DNA of 64,000 nucleotides from Ophiobolus disseminans (Eukaryota > Ascomycota > Dothideomycetes > Pleosporales > Phaeosphaeriaceae). Numbering within the stretch: position 1 is the stretch's first letter; every line of letters begins with the position of its first letter. The stretch is taken from assembly GCA_010093685.1 (NCBI GenBank), contig MU006230.1:666013-730012 (forward strand), in the 5' to 3' direction. Of the stretch, positions 1 through 13,100 are shown one piece after another. The notes beneath the pieces are model-generated. The model worked only from the letters and a program-made list of their open reading frames with translations. It was not told the origin of the DNA and did not search any database. Both the position numbers and the translations under genes were made by a program.

Positions 1-3000
1 GGTGTCCTCTCGAGATGCGTTTGCGGCTGCAGGAGCCCATGTTGCACGGCATCCTGATAGACGGTTCGTCATTCATAGCTCTTTCTGCGGTTCCCGCGGC
101 ATGAAACGTCTTCAACTTTCGCTGTTGAAATTCGATGGTTCAATGAATCGATGTTGGACATGCCCTGGGCCGGAATGCATTGTTGACCTCTATGTCGACC
201 GTGCGTTCGTGAGGTGCGTATCCCGGCAATTTCCTCGAAACAACGCTGATAGTGGAGCCAAAGAGGTTCGGAACGAACTCACCTTTCGCCGTAGCCATAG
301 TCACTACATGAAGCGAGTCATTAGCGGAGTTCAGGGGGTTGTGTGATTTGCGCCAGGATGCATTACGTACGCAGTGATAGTCAAAGTCGCCTTCTCGCCT
401 AAGGTCATGGGCGAGCTCAACGCGGACCCCAGAATGCCTTCATCCCAACCTATGCAGAAGTGTCAGTCCACAAACGTGCACGCCTCAACGTTACAACCGG
501 CGTATATGCAACGTGTACGATATTTTCCCGGGGCCGGTGAAGATATCGACATACCTCGAATAACGCGACCCACACCAATTGGTGTCATGAGGTCGCCACG
601 GCCTACTGAAGAATCGAATCTACAATCACACCCGTCAATTTCCAGACTTTGTTGAACGGACCACCCATGAGTAGACGAGGGTGCTGCAGCTTACTGTTTG
701 CCTTTCTTGTCCGGTGCGTCGTCGTCGAAGAGCCAACCTACGATCTGATTAGATGTAAGGTCAAGACACGTGAAAAATTGTGCTACCTGTGTATTCCATG
801 GCAACTTCATCATGCTTTTTGGGCACGTCGGTGCCGTTACCACGTCTAAGCACGGTCTTTTCGACACCCATTGTGTTCGGAGAGCTGTGCTGATGTTGTG
901 AAAGTTAGGTGTAGTCCAAGCTGGTGAAGTCTACGAGGTGTTGCGGGACAATTGGGAAGCTATCTCTTTGCAAGTCTCGAAGACGACGGAAGCTAGCGTA
1001 GACTGTTTGCTCGGGAAGGGATGGAGCCGTCTGGCTTTTAACAAGAAAGCAAAAGCTGAGCTTTGATCAAGAGGCTCCGTGGATGTGGATGTCATCTGGC
1101 TGAAAGCTTGAGTCTCAAGCCACAACTGCTCCTGCAGAGTATGCTCTGGGGTTAGCAGCAAGCTGTGCAACAGATTGGCTTGCTGGGTACTGTATCGAGT
1201 CTTTAGCCTCGCATACGCATGGTGCTCTGCATCCTTTGCTGAGTGGTGACTGCACGTAACGTACCATGGCAGCCTTAAGACCTGTCCGTCGTCGGGGGAT
1301 CCTCCCGAGGCTCAAGCCGTTCGACTTCGGATGTCGCTTGCGGTCTAGCCCTTCACCGTCTACGACATCCTGGTAGTCACGCGATTGGCTCCACGTTTGC
1401 ATGCGTTTATTCGCAAGTCTCCCGCGACTACCGACACATACGGACTGTTGCTCGCCCGCAATTATCTCCTACGTCAACCCTCGAGCCGTCATGTCATACC
1501 TATGAATTGCCGTCCCGCGCGTGGGATTATGTATCGTCTCTGACGATGCAAGGTTCGAAACATGGTGGGGTGGTGTAGTGGGGTACCTGGTACCCAAGAG
1601 CTGTACATCGTTAAGCTTCGCAGAGTGCAGCCCTTTCCACGCACATACTACGCCATTTCCAGCATGTTCGATCCGTGGCTTTGTCGCGAAACCTTAAGCT
1701 CCACATCCAGCAAGGGCATGCGTAAACAGGCCATGGGGCTTTCCATACGTCAAGGATCGCACGAGAGATAGCGTGGAAAGCGCCCCCAAGACGCCACATC
1801 AAGTCCGATGCTGTCGAATGATGCACCACATCCGTGCAGTGCACCATCACAAACCCTTACATGTGCTTTCATCTCGCCGTTCCTTTCAGTCCGCGTGGCC
1901 TGTTTTGTGCTTATGGAGGGGTACCTTTGCTATTCAGTCTAACCTTCTTCAACTCTCTCAACCCCGGTGGCGCTCTAGGTGGGCTCTTCTAAAGAGATAC
2001 AGGCGAACATTCGACGAGAGAACGAGAGACGCAGCAACTAAGATGGGCATGTCAACACAAAACAGTAAGTATATAGAGACTCAAGCTTGTCGCGTGAGAA
2101 CAGCTGTACCTAGGTACCTAACTGACGATGTACATCTAATCGTTGGTGAATCGACTGAAGTTACGCTCTATACCGCCTGAGCACACCTCTTCGTCAATCC
2201 GATTGTTTCTTCGCCGCGCTATCCCAAGCCACTTAAATGCCAGCCAATGCTGACTAGCCGCTGTGTAAGAAGTGGATCCGAGAATCCGGGCATAATCTTC
2301 TTTGGAGGCCACCAGTGTGAGACACCAATCAGCAGCATTGTGGAAATGCCACGCGGCATCCGAACGCTTCGGACCCGCACACCCAACTATAAACTGCCCT
2401 TGATGGAAATAACCGCGGGCGGGAGAAAAGCAAATCGTGCTTCGAGCGGTAGCTGTGAAAATCTCCGGAACTCAAAAGTACCGCATGCCGCCAGATCCAA
2501 TAGAAAGTTATAGAGGTTTCTAAGAAGCGACAAGGAGTCTCAATATGCAGAATCGTTAGTTCAACGACTCTGAATCATTCAATCTCTTATGAAAGACCCT
2601 AGTCACTTCCCTTCGTTTGCACCGGAACTCCATACAGCCAGTTGCCCAATAGTTCCTTGAATGTAAAACCAACGAAGCGAAACTGCCGGAGCAGATTCCG
2701 CTGCCACACGGATGGTCCAGCCAGTTGCTCACTATTCGGCTAGCGCACAGCAACAACAGCCCACAAAAAAGACGATCGTGAGCCCTGTGCCGTGATCCAG
2801 GGCTCCCAGCGACATGGAATGGGACCAACGTAATCCACATTCGTCGAAGGGCTTTGCGCTTGCAGCGGCTGAGTGCTGTGCAAACGACCACCCCACGCCC
2901 ACATAACTGAAGCACAGGATCGCAGATGAACAATGCGACTCCGCTAGACTACCCACGATGCCGAAGTACGACTCAATGGCCACGTGTGAAGAACGCCAGT

Positions 3001-3176
3001 AAAGCCCTCGCCTTGCGTTACACTAGTAGATTTGATGATGCAGGCTGCAGCCACCGACGCGAATCTCTCGCGGTGTTTCACGGAGTTATCGCTTGGATAG
3101 ATGTTCCGGACAATGGCGCCGATATATGAGCGTTGAGAATCGATTCATGATACCACATCCCAGCTCAGTCGTATCA
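1..3176. other. Left-end stretch without a supported gene
   Basis: I see no convincing gene in this 3.2 kb. The longest open frames lack an ATG, known motifs or splice-linked continuation, and their translations look like random sequence. A minus-strand open frame near 2732-2983 has hydrophobic segments but starts at a GTG and matches nothing I recognise. It may be intergenic DNA or the decayed end of a neighbour outside the window. Confidence 0.5.
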
Positions 3177-4217
3177 TTATTTGTTTTCCCAGAAGGCTAA
3201 ATCTGCCAATTTGCTTGTTGCGATGCTCGAGAAACCTGCATTGGGGAAGCGGCTGTCATTCCGAACACCAGCAGTCTCAACAAAGTGTATCTCTCTGATG
3301 TCAGCCTTCTGAATGAAAGCCAACAGCCGCGTGTAATTGGTGCCTATCTGGTCGACGCCATGGCTGTCGTCAGACATCACAAAGGCACCTCCAAGGTGCA
3401 GAAACATCTAAGTTGCAAAGTCAATGACTCGAAATTGAGCTGATGCTGCCGAAGCGGTGTGACCAACCTGACATATCGGAAGACATGGATATGGCTCGGC
3501 TAAGCCTTTCCTCAGCCCTGAGGAATTCAACTCAAGTCGACCGCCGTAAGAGGCTACGTATTCCAGGTTGCGCCGTATCTTCTCCCACACACCAGTCATA
3601 TCCTCGAAATCGGCATCACGATGATCGCTCAAAAGGCGTACGAGATCAAAATGTCCGACCACCGGAGGTCGGAGCGCCTGTAGCATTTCGAATTGCGAGT
3701 CAAAATAGTCTTCGAACAGCCTCTCGTCCGTTCCGCCCGCCTTTTCTCGAGCTTGCTCGTACATCGCACGGTCGAAATCGATCGGTATCGTATGCACATG
3801 GTGCACAGAGCCCACAAAGAAGTCGAAGGCATACTTGGCGAGGATGCTCTGCACCAGCTCCAATGTGGAGGGACGGATATACTCCGATTCGAAGCCGATC
3901 AAGATCTTGATTTTGGCCGAGTATGCATCGCGCACCCGATGTGCTTCCGTATAAAAGTCGTCGAATAAGCTCGAAAGACTTTCTTCGGTATGACTGTCTT
4001 GCTGCAAGTGTCCAGGTGATCAGCTTCTGGTCACACAAGCTAGCTGATAAGGCAGACGCACTTCTTCCGGGTAAAAGTCTTCGAGCGGGCGCGGGATATG
4101 CTCCGTGAGCGCGAAGCTGTGGAACCCTTGCGCGATCGCAGCATTCACAACTTCCTCAAGGGTGTCCTTTGCGTGTCCACAGAATTGGCCTGAGTGGCTG
4201 TGGTGGGAGTACGGCAT
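3177..4217 (-). CDS. HIS2: Histidinol-phosphatase (PHP family)
   Basis: This enzyme removes phosphate from L-histidinol phosphate, the penultimate step of histidine synthesis, in the cytosol. Three exons join in frame (4217-4062, 4001-3468, 3407-3177) across two 60-base introns, giving 306 residues; yeast His2 has 335. The N-terminus MPYSHHSHSGQFC carries the PHP-type His-x-His metal site. Further metal-binding regions are seen in FESEYIRPS, SVHHVHTIPID, GHFDLVRLL and MSDDSHGVDQIGTNY. The ATG at 4217 was chosen because the family starts directly before the SHHSHSG motif, although the frame stays open for 33 codons upstream. The first intron has donor gtgcgt and acceptor cttgcag; the second has donor gttggt and acceptor acttag. 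It stands alone, with no neighbouring histidine gene, as is normal in fungi. The family call is firm; the exact first splice site is slightly less so. Confidence 0.9.
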
Positions 4218-6347
4218 AATGCCTGCGGCGTGTGCGGAGAGAAAGCAGCTTTTTCTTTCGCGGAAGCTGCGATAAGCTTCTTCTGTTGAGAAGACTGAGC
4301 GACGCAAGGCTAGCACAATATGACCTGCTCAGCTGTGTCCTTTGAATAACGGTCTGATTCGTTGTACTAACAGATTCAAGTTCCGTACAGTTTCTGATCT
4401 GAATATGATCTTGACTCTAGCGAACAGGTATTCTCAGACAGTGAGAGCAAGAGCGATGTGATAGTCGTTGTAACGTGAAGAGTTGTGTAAAGACGCGCGT
4501 CGTGGTAACTGCATGCAATGTACTTCAGTGTTCTCATAAGAAATCCACATGACGTACGTGCGGTTTATCGATAGCACGTCGCTTCTGAACAGAATACGTA
4601 GGCGGTCGCTACCAAAGTTTCAACCACGCAATCCGATTCTTACTCGACCAGTTTTATCTGCTTTAAATATGATACATGACAATCGAAAATCTGACAAATT
4701 TTGCTATTAAGGATCAACATCAGTACCATGCCAATGTTTTCAAAAATACCGACATTCCATCTCACACAAAACCGGAGACCTCCAGATCCCATATAAAATT
4801 ACTGGTCCGACAGACGGACCCACTTTGCCCTCATTCCTCACCGTCAAGTGACTATTTAGGCGACTGCTGCTGCCGTTGTCTCTATTCCGGCCTGATTCGA
4901 CGAGTCATCCTTTATTCAGAGAATCTATGAGTGTGGTACATCCACGGGATTTCGACTATGAACAAACACCAGACACCAAAGCAAATCGGGTTCAACCGAT
5001 ACTGCAATGGTCACAGCTCCATGAACACTACCTAGATAACTTTCTCACAAACTCCTGGCTTTGAAGGCACCACTCTCCGACAATAGCACCAGAGTGAGAA
5101 GGCAAGCATATTCCCTCGACACCAGCGCCACTCAAACAATCCGGTATGACAGTTTCCACGTGCTGAACGCGAGTTCTGTAGACGAAAACGACTGCAAAGA
5201 TCGGACGTCTCAAACACCTCCCAGAACAGAGATAAATCTTACGTCACGTTAGGGAATCAACGTCGTTACTACGCTACGTAGAAATGATCAGTTGTTCATG
5301 GTCACCAACAAACAGTCCTACCGCCCCCAAAGTAGCTATACACCCCGCACCCTAATCACCCAGAAGAAAAGGGCCAGCTCGCAAAAGGCTTTCCTGCCAT
5401 GCAGAAGCCGACCCCTGCATCTTTGAGAAAGCGCAGCGCCAAAGACAAAAATGAGTGGCACATGAGACCACACAAGGGTGGTGTCAGGACATGCTGCCAT
5501 GCGCAATAGCGTGGTAGAAGAAGGGCATCAGTCTCACGTACACGACTCGCATTGCGTCTAGTGTCTTGTTTGAATTTTGAACGGAGTGCGCAACGAGATT
5601 GCACCGTCTCATTGTATCTTCATGAGGTACATCGTGTATCCACTGCGACTCATTGTGCTAATCGAGCTGCCAGACGTTCCGCTCTATGCTATTTAGGTGT
5701 GATTGCATCTATGGCGTAGCGAGACCATCGACCATCAAGCATGAGTAGAGGGATGCTCCGGATAAGATTATCTTGTGCTGCCAGGATACTAATTCCCATG
5801 GATGAAGTGGAGTGGTGGAGTTGAGAAGAAGCAATTTGTGAAATTTACAGTCTGTGGGAAGCTGTTGAGGACTTGGTGGCCTTGCTTGAACTTTTACTCA
5901 CCGGATCGCCATATGGAGAGTTTGATTACATGGCAGTGGGATTACCGCCAGCCTTCTATGCGGGTTGTGCAGTACAACAACCGAAGAAAAGCGCGAAAAA
6001 AGGCACCGAAGCAGGTCATGCATGCTTGTGACTTTACCAGATTCTTCCAGCCCGGAAGTGGAGTCGCAGAGGGTGTTATCTCCATGAGACGGAGTCAAGG
6101 CTGAGCCACTCGAGACGATGGTGCTTCATTCAGGTCCGGTCGTTGAAAGGATGATGAATCGACACAAGAAGAAGGTAGGCGAAAATGACTATGATGAAAC
6201 CCCGGAGTGCATGAAAACCCACCTGGATGTGCCGTTGATTAGACATTAAATCGCGATGAATTCACTCTATGCGGATTGGGCCAAGAGACATATTGTTTGG
6301 AAGATGATTCGCCCTGGGGCATTGGGTTACGCCAGATCATCTCTTGC
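4218..6347. other. Intergenic region between HIS2 and the Rrn11-like gene
   Basis: The 2.1 kb holds no gene that I can support. It contains the presumed promoter of the minus-strand histidinol-phosphatase at its left edge and the 3' flank of the Rrn11-like gene at its right. Open frames are short and unconvincing on both strands. Confidence 0.5.
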
Positions 6348-7640
6348 TCATTCTTGGTGAGCAACGCGAAGCTTCACCATGTGCCTCGCTATTTCTTTGA
6401 GTTTGATGTCAATGCTCGAAAGGGCTGCGGTTTGCCGGGGGGCTCCGTTCGCTTCGGCCCTCTGAAAAAACTGCTGCGCTTGCTGTAGCGCACATTGGCT
6501 GTTGGTAAGCCGAGTTAGCTGTTCACTAGCGGAAACAGAGCTTTCAAGGCTTCGATCAGTCGCATCCATGTCCCAGTCTTCCCCGTCGTCGAGCCTACCC
6601 TCAAGTAAGACACTTGTCCAGAGACTGAGTTGGCCACGGAGATCTAGGAGGCTAGCTTGCTTGTCGAAAGGTGGCGAAGCAATGAGCTGGTCAAGACGTT
6701 CGGAAATCTCCATCGCTCTGGCTAGCTCCTCAACCTGTATAGCATTCTCACGAGCGCGCGGATCCTTTGTACCATCGTCGAGCGCATCGTCGGGTGACAT
6801 ACTCCTCGACCGCCTTTGGGCGTCGTCTTGTGCTTTTCTTCTGGCACGTTTGCTCTTCTCGGTAATCTCAAATATCCACAACGAGAACATAGCTGGGTAG
6901 AAGGTTCTCTCGTCGACAGCATGAGGGCTAAGCTTGCGATATGGGTACTGAATAATCAGACGCTCGTAATACTCTCTCGCCAGCTCGAAGCCTTCTTCGG
7001 AGAACATGTCCTGACTGAGAGCCTGCGGGTCCGGATCGTCGTTTAAGGGAAGGCCAGGCTTTCTTCGAAGCAAGGTTTCGGCGCCGATGCCCCAGCGGTC
7101 GTGGTTACGTGGATCAACTGGACGACCTCCAGCTATCTGGGTCCGTAGCAGCATGCCCCATGCTCTTCCTGCACGCGAGTAATCTTCGTCGACTAAGCAA
7201 CGATGCATCACCGTCGAGAGAACGTTGAGGTGTGTCTTCTTCAAAGATATCGCTTGACTCTGCTCATTAAGAGAGTCTACCCTGGACAATGCGCTGACAG
7301 CGTACAGACGTGCGGGTGATTTGGAGATTTCTTCTTGCACCTGCTTAGGTCCATAATGGTTCTTAACGGCCTTGGCGTGTGCATGGGGAAATGGTGGTGG
7401 AGGCAACTCGAGTTCGTCCTCAAGCACCATGCCTGCCGCGCGCAGCTGAGCTATTTCCGGTGAAGCATGTGCGGTGTACAGGCGTGCTTTCGGCGCAGGC
7501 CCGGTGCTCAGTTCAGGCTCTGGACTGGAAGATTCGTCTTGTGTTTCGCCCCGTCTGCTTTTTTTTACCTGTCTGTATTGACTTGCGCGCAGTGAGTGTG
7601 TTGTTTGCTGGCCATTGGTTTCTTGCGGAGCGAAGTGCAT
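6348..7640 (-). CDS. RNA polymerase I core factor subunit, Rrn11-like
   Basis: This is probably the Rrn11-type subunit of the Pol I core factor, which binds the rDNA promoter with Rrn6 and Rrn7 in the nucleolus. It is a single exon of 430 residues. The open frame continues eight codons upstream to a TTG, but the first ATG is at 7640 (MHFAPQETNG). The first 60 residues are polar and low in complexity. The strongest family signal is the segment reading LNVLSTVMHRCLVDEDYSRA followed by GRAWGMLLR, a TPR-like helical stretch that I associate with the fungal Rrn11 family, and a later segment around FELAREYYERLIIQYPY is consistent with it. The middle has a basic and acidic low-complexity insert (KSKRARRKAQDD). 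The gene is divergent from the RING-H2 gene, with 327 bases between the two start codons. The assignment comes from family memory, not a search. Confidence 0.7.
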   Translation of the reverse strand: MHFAPQETNGQQTTHSLRASQYRQVKKSRRGETQDESSSPEPELSTGPAPKARLYTAHASPEIAQLRAAGMVLEDELELPPPPFPHAHAKAVKNHYGPKQVQEEISKSPARLYAVSALSRVDSLNEQSQAISLKKTHLNVLSTVMHRCLVDEDYSRAGRAWGMLLRTQIAGGRPVDPRNHDRWGIGAETLLRRKPGLPLNDDPDPQALSQDMFSEEGFELAREYYERLIIQYPYRKLSPHAVDERTFYPAMFSLWIFEITEKSKRARRKAQDDAQRRSRSMSPDDALDDGTKDPRARENAIQVEELARAMEISERLDQLIASPPFDKQASLLDLRGQLSLWTSVLLEGRLDDGEDWDMDATDRSLESSVSASEQLTRLTNSQCALQQAQQFFQRAEANGAPRQTAALSSIDIKLKEIARHMVKLRVAHQE

Positions 7641-7967
7641 CGTTGTGATAACTCGGACGGTCAAAGTTGATTATTTCAGAGGTCCGAAGCACTTAGAAGT
7701 ATTCAAATGGTGACCTACAATGTAAAGTTGCGTGACTGCGAGGTAGATAGAGCGATCGTCAAGAGTAGCGCCTGCACAGTTCTGGCCCGATGCCTCGATC
7801 ACGTTGGCGCTAGGACCGAACGGGCCTGGGCGGCAGGCGCGCGCCATGCATCACCGCCTGCCGCCGACCTCAGCGTGCCGACTATCAGCCTCCGACGGTC
7901 TAACACTCCCTTTCCTTCACACCCTATCTTCACGAGGCGCGCCTTCCTCACTGAAGGGCCTCACAAC
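7641..7967. promoter_or_regulatory. Shared divergent promoter region
   Basis: These 327 bases separate the ATG of the minus-strand Rrn11-like gene from the ATG of the plus-strand RING-H2 gene, so both promoters and 5' leaders must lie here or overlap the coding starts. I see no clear TATA box. The plus-strand frame stays open through most of it without a better start. That the two genes are co-regulated is an inference from layout. Confidence 0.5.
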
Positions 7968-10147
7968 ATGGGGCAAGTCAACTCCACCGGCACTTCGGAG
8001 CCGCGTCCCCGCCACAGAGCCCGGCCGACATCGTGGGCGCCTTCGCTGCTGAGCCGCGGGCCGCAGGCTGAGAGTGACAATGTGCCAGAGCTGGTGAACA
8101 TACCGCACGACTACTCGAGTCCGCCTTCACAACGGAGCAACCCGCTTCGCCGCTTCTCTTCACTGTATTCGCGGCAAGATCGGCAAGATGCTGGCTCATC
8201 TGGCCGTCCTGACCATCTGCCCACCCGTTCGCCCTCGAGGCTGTCGCGGGCGCGTTCTTCGCTAAGCTCCATATCAGGACTCCTTCACAGCCGACCGTCG
8301 GTGGGCTCGCGTAGGACTGAGCCCGTGTACCATGTTGGCGTACAAGCAAGCAGCACCGCCCCACGTTCGGCCCTCAGGCACAGCACCAGCGACCGAGGCC
8401 CCTTCCTGCCACGGATGCAGATTCCAGAGCTGGACATCGACTTTGATCGCCTCCTAAACGGCGCATCCAACACGGAACGGTCTGACACGCATAGGCCACG
8501 GCCGCGACCCATGTCACCTCTTAGCCCACTGAGACGAGATGGGCGAGCGCTGTCCATGCTTCCCTCGCAGCGGCGACTACGCAACATGATAGGGCCGTCG
8601 CGCAGAAGACGGTCTATATGGAGTGACGAGGACCACATGGACAACATTGAGCGGTTGCGGCGGGGCGAAGATCAGGCTGACGTGCTGTCACGGTTGCTCT
8701 CCCTCGCGGCCGCAGCCACTGCCGCATCTTTGGTGGGCGACGACAACCCAGCCGCCACACGTGACGGCACCTTTGACACGTTTCTACAGTCTCTGCAGAA
8801 TGGGAGCATAGCATCGGCGTTGAGGAACAACGAGGGCGGCGACAGCAACGACAGCGCCGGGGGCAATCAGCAGCCACTGAACTTCTTCAGAATGTTCCGA
8901 TTTGGGACAAGCACCGAAGAAGGAAGGAGCAACCAGCAAGGAAGCCGCGGCAGTGCATCAGGCTCGGGTGGTCAGGAGGGCGAAGTGGACGGCGAGGGAA
9001 GGATGGTGCCTATCATCATAGTGGGCATCCGGTCCATCAACCCAGGCGCGAGTACAGGCCCTGACGACGGCAACATTCCGCCTTTCATCGATGCGCTTTC
9101 CAGCTTCCCTACACCCCCCACATCTCCAGGCGACAACGACAACATTCTACGGCCGCCACAGAACGGCACGCGCTTCAGCCATCGAAGACGTGCTTCCATG
9201 GGCGGGTTCAACTTCCCCTCCAACTACGACAGCCAAAGACACCACCGCGGCCAGAACCAGGAGCGCCCACGGCCATGGTCGTCCGTCACAGACTCGCCCA
9301 CGGGCCCGCTTCCACCTCCCTCGACCCCAGCTACCAGCTCTGGGCTCTCAACCGAGCCTTCTGGTACAACCACTCCCGCCACCTCTACATCACCACCCTC
9401 ACCCAGCACACATTCCGCTGCGCCATCGCGACGAGAAAGCTTCGCACGACGGGCTGCGACACCCTCGCTTGCGCCGACCGCTGAAGAGCCGCAGCCACAG
9501 CACCGCAATCCCCGCCAACGCCGCATGAGCGAATCTGACTTCACAAGGTACGGGGCCGGTGCGCCGAGACGGAGAGGCGTCGTGGAGCCGGACAACAACC
9601 CTGGGGAGGGGTCCAGAAGCTGGATCATCTACGTACTGGGTGGCAGCTATCCAGAAAATCATCCGATTCTAACGACGCCAAGCCTGTTCACTGACTCTCC
9701 AACATACGAGGATATGATGCTGCTCTCTTCTATACTGGGTCCTGCTAAACCCCCGGTTGCAAGCGAGGAAGACGTCGCTTCTGCACCTGGCCTCTTCAGG
9801 ATACGTAGCATAGGCGGCGTACTCATGGCTGAGGCTGTCGAGGGCGAAGAGACGCTCAGTCTTGCAACCGACGCGCGTTGCTTGGTCTGCCTTTGCGACT
9901 TTGAAGCCGACGAGGAGGCGAGGAAGCTGGTCAAGTGCGAACATTTGTTCCACAAGATCTGCATTGATCAGGTGAGTTATTTCCCACCACAAAGATCGTA
10001 GTCTATACTAACAATTCGTAGTGGCTGACGACCGGCCGAAACTCATGTCCTCTGTGCAGGGGTCAGGGCGTCGATGAAAAAGAGAAAGACGAAACTGAGT
10101 CAACTGATACAGCCGGTGCATCTTCTGCACAAGCTGCTGCTACTTAA
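7968..10147 (+). CDS. RING-H2 E3 ubiquitin ligase-like protein, predicted N-myristoylated
   Basis: Two exons (7968-9971 and 10022-10147; 50-base intron with donor gtgagt and acceptor ttcgtag) encode 709 residues. A RING-H2 finger lies at the C-terminus: Cys638, Cys641, Cys657, His659, His662, Cys665, then Cys677 and Cys680 in CPLC. The intron splits the finger after CIDQ, just before WLTTGRN. Residues 1-600 are Ser/Pro/Arg-rich and look disordered. I chose the ATG at 7968, although the frame is open from 7707, because MGQVNSTG fits the N-myristoylation pattern (Gly2, Ser6), and the upstream extension looks like leader sequence. Known RING-H2 proteins recruit E2 enzymes to ubiquitinate targets; the target here is unknown. 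Myristoylation would place the protein on a membrane. The finger is certain and the lipid anchor is inference. Confidence 0.87.
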
Positions 10148-13100
10148 CCACCTTCTATTCCGACACCAGCAGAAGCCTGATTTGCTTCGCGCACACCTTG
10201 ATATATACCCCGTTCTTTCTTTTGGGAGACAGTTTCCGTTACTCCTTTCTCATCTCATTCCTCCTCACTTGTTCAGTCGAGCACGGCGTTGGCGTATGAA
10301 TGCAAGCAGTGTGGGCATTCTATTCAACGGCATTGAGGACCAGGCGTAAGGAGCTTGGGTGGATGTTATATTGGGACAGCATATCAACGACTTCAACGAC
10401 CATTTCCCTGTGTATAAGTGGTAGGGCAAGTCAGGGCATCATATTCGTAGGTATACGTGGTTATGAGAAACTGCTATGCTCAGTCGATGCATAGCAGCGT
10501 AATGAAGTGATTCGATATTATCAAGCTCCTTTCTCTATTGACGTGTCGTTTGACATGAATTTGGCCGGGTGAACTTCTTTCGGGCCACCAGACTGCTGGC
10601 CGCGGAGGCACGCGGAACCCAATGCGCGTACCGCTCGGACTCCAGAGGCCCGTCAACACGAGCAACGACCTGTTCTAGGCTAGAAAGCCGAAGGATGCAC
10701 TCAGGGTACCGTGACTGCCGCCGTGCCGCACGGTGAACACTGAACAACTGTTGGCGTTGCACGATATTCCACAGTTCCGCCGAGAGCAGGAGTCGATGCG
10801 AGTAGATGTTCGCATCGACCTTTCTGTGTTTGTTTGATGCCCCGGAGGATCCGCGGATCAACAGTGGTCCAACGGAGTAGCCACCAATAGTTGCAGACCC
10901 AGCTGTTAGGTTGCCGGAGATTGCGTGCTGATTCTTGTAGACGTGGGTGGGGTGGTGAGATATCTGTTCCTCTAGCGTACTCAGCTGGGAGTGAGCGTAC
11001 CTTCCCCGTGACGCTGATCCTGGAAGAAACCATCGTAACTTCCTGGAGCAAGCGCGCTAGCGTACGCTCCTTCTTTCGAACCAACCTTGGAACACAAATG
11101 ACTCCAAGCCCCATCCTGCGCGCTATCTTCATACCATCCAACACCGAAAGATACCCACATTGTCAGCGGCGGTTGAATCCGAGGCCGGTGGCCGCTCGTA
11201 GCTCCCGACCGTTGGATCCACGATCCCCATCAAATCCAAATTGCGATATGCCTCACTTCATGCTCGTCAATCTCGACGAGACGCGATTAACGCCCAATAC
11301 GAACGCGGGAGCGTTGCGAATGCGAAACGCTAATCTTTGCGTGCGACGGACGTGATTCCAGCAATCTCATCACAGCACTGCTTCTTTGGGACAACACCTT
11401 ATGCCTCATCACTGGCCGGCTCATCCAATTGCAAGGTTCATCTCTGTACACAACGTCGCGCGCGTACAGCCAGTGAGAAGAACTCATTTAACAAACTGTC
11501 AGTGGGGCGGCTGACGTTCAATCATGGTTCACTATCGAAACACTCTTGAATCCCTGCATGGCTTTATCGGACGGAAGCAGGTTCACATGCACAGGCACAA
11601 GCAACTGCAGGCTGGCGTCTGCGGAGAGTTTTCGGCCACAGGCTTCATCTGTTTCATCATACATGCCCGATCTTTGGGTTTTCGCAGAAGGCATCAACCC
11701 TGCGTACTTACACGTGGGCTCCACTACTACGGAAAGGCTGCATCTTGGAACTCACTTCATGCGGTTGCCTAATTTTGGGCCGTCGATGGTCCAGCACTAA
11801 CCCACACGCTAGCTCATCTGCCGCGCTCTAGCACAGCTGGGCATCACTGATGAGTTGCGCGCTGCATGCAGACGCAAGCCACCCATCTTATAGCGGTCCG
11901 CTGTCGGCGACCTGTCCAGCGTTGCGTCGAGGATGCGGCATGCTTTGCGAAGAAGCAACTGTCGAGATTTTCATCGCACATTGTACAGCGGATCGCAAAT
12001 TCAAGATATAGCTCGAAAGTAGATACTGTTTGCCAGTCTCCTGTCGACGAGAAGCTATGGTCACAGACCTGCATGACGTACAGCGCTGCACGGGCTGCCG
12101 CTACGTCGAACGTCCACCCAGTCAGCTGCCGCCGGAAGTGAGATCGCAGCAGCCCCGGCTCCGTGCCTGAGCAAGGCAGTCCACAGCTTCTGTACAACTA
12201 GAGTCTCACTATCGTCAGAATCGGCCGTCCATGACGGTGACACGCCATCCTCAGTGGCTCTAGAACTCACAAAACGGCTGACTGTATCCGCTGATCGTCC
12301 GCCGCACATTCATGACAAGTGTCTCGCGCTGTCTAAAAGACGGCGTGACAATGCGGTCCGCTCGCCGAAACCATATCAAATTCCACACCAAACGTGCTTT
12401 TGATATGCGCGCCAGACAAATTACGGCACACTAGACAGGAGATTGGGCTGTCGTTGATCATGCCATCTGTATCACTGTACACCTTCCCGCGTCATGCCGG
12501 TAGCAACGTCGGTGTGCAGATGGTCCAGCCATGGAAACGCAGGTCTACTTGAGCTACCATGGTCACGGGAAAGAGACCGGGAGGGCTGAGGTCGAGCCTA
12601 CTGAACCGGTTAGCAAACAGCGCCGCTCTTCTCGAACCCATGCTTTCCTTCTCCCGCCAACGGCCCATGTTGACTCAGTTACGAAGGAATGGAAGGCATG
12701 GGTGGACTGGCTAAATGTGGCCTGTTCAACTAGCTGCTTTTGGTAATCGGCATATCAATTTGATATCGTCCAGGCACCTCGAGCACTTTGATGAGGCTTG
12801 AAAGTTCAAAGGATGCCACCGGACAATATCATGCATCGGCGCATACTCCATTTTCGGAGAGAAACCTCACTGAAGCCTAAGCCTATAGAAGCCCTTGACC
12901 TATACTCAACGGCGCCTTCACACAGTTTCGAGTAAGGGCCTCAGATGTGGCGCTTCCAAGTACGAGCACTAACTCAGTGTGCCGCTTTCAGCGCAGCGAA
13001 TTTCCCCTCACAGCGAACGTCATTCGCTGATGCTGGCGTGCGTACAAGGTCCTCGCTGAACGCCCCACCTCCCTCACTTGCACGAATGCTGTGCGAATTG

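Noticed and set aside
2556..2983. Two overlapping hydrophobic minus-strand frames
   Set aside because: The frames start at non-ATG codons and overlap each other; the hydrophobic look comes from Cys/Leu-rich random sequence.
3443..3910. 155-codon plus-strand frame
   Set aside because: It is antisense to the well-supported histidinol-phosphatase exon, so it is a shadow.
8285..9628. Several long frames on both strands across the RING-H2 gene
   Set aside because: They are shadows caused by the G/C-rich, low-complexity coding sequence of the RING-H2 gene.
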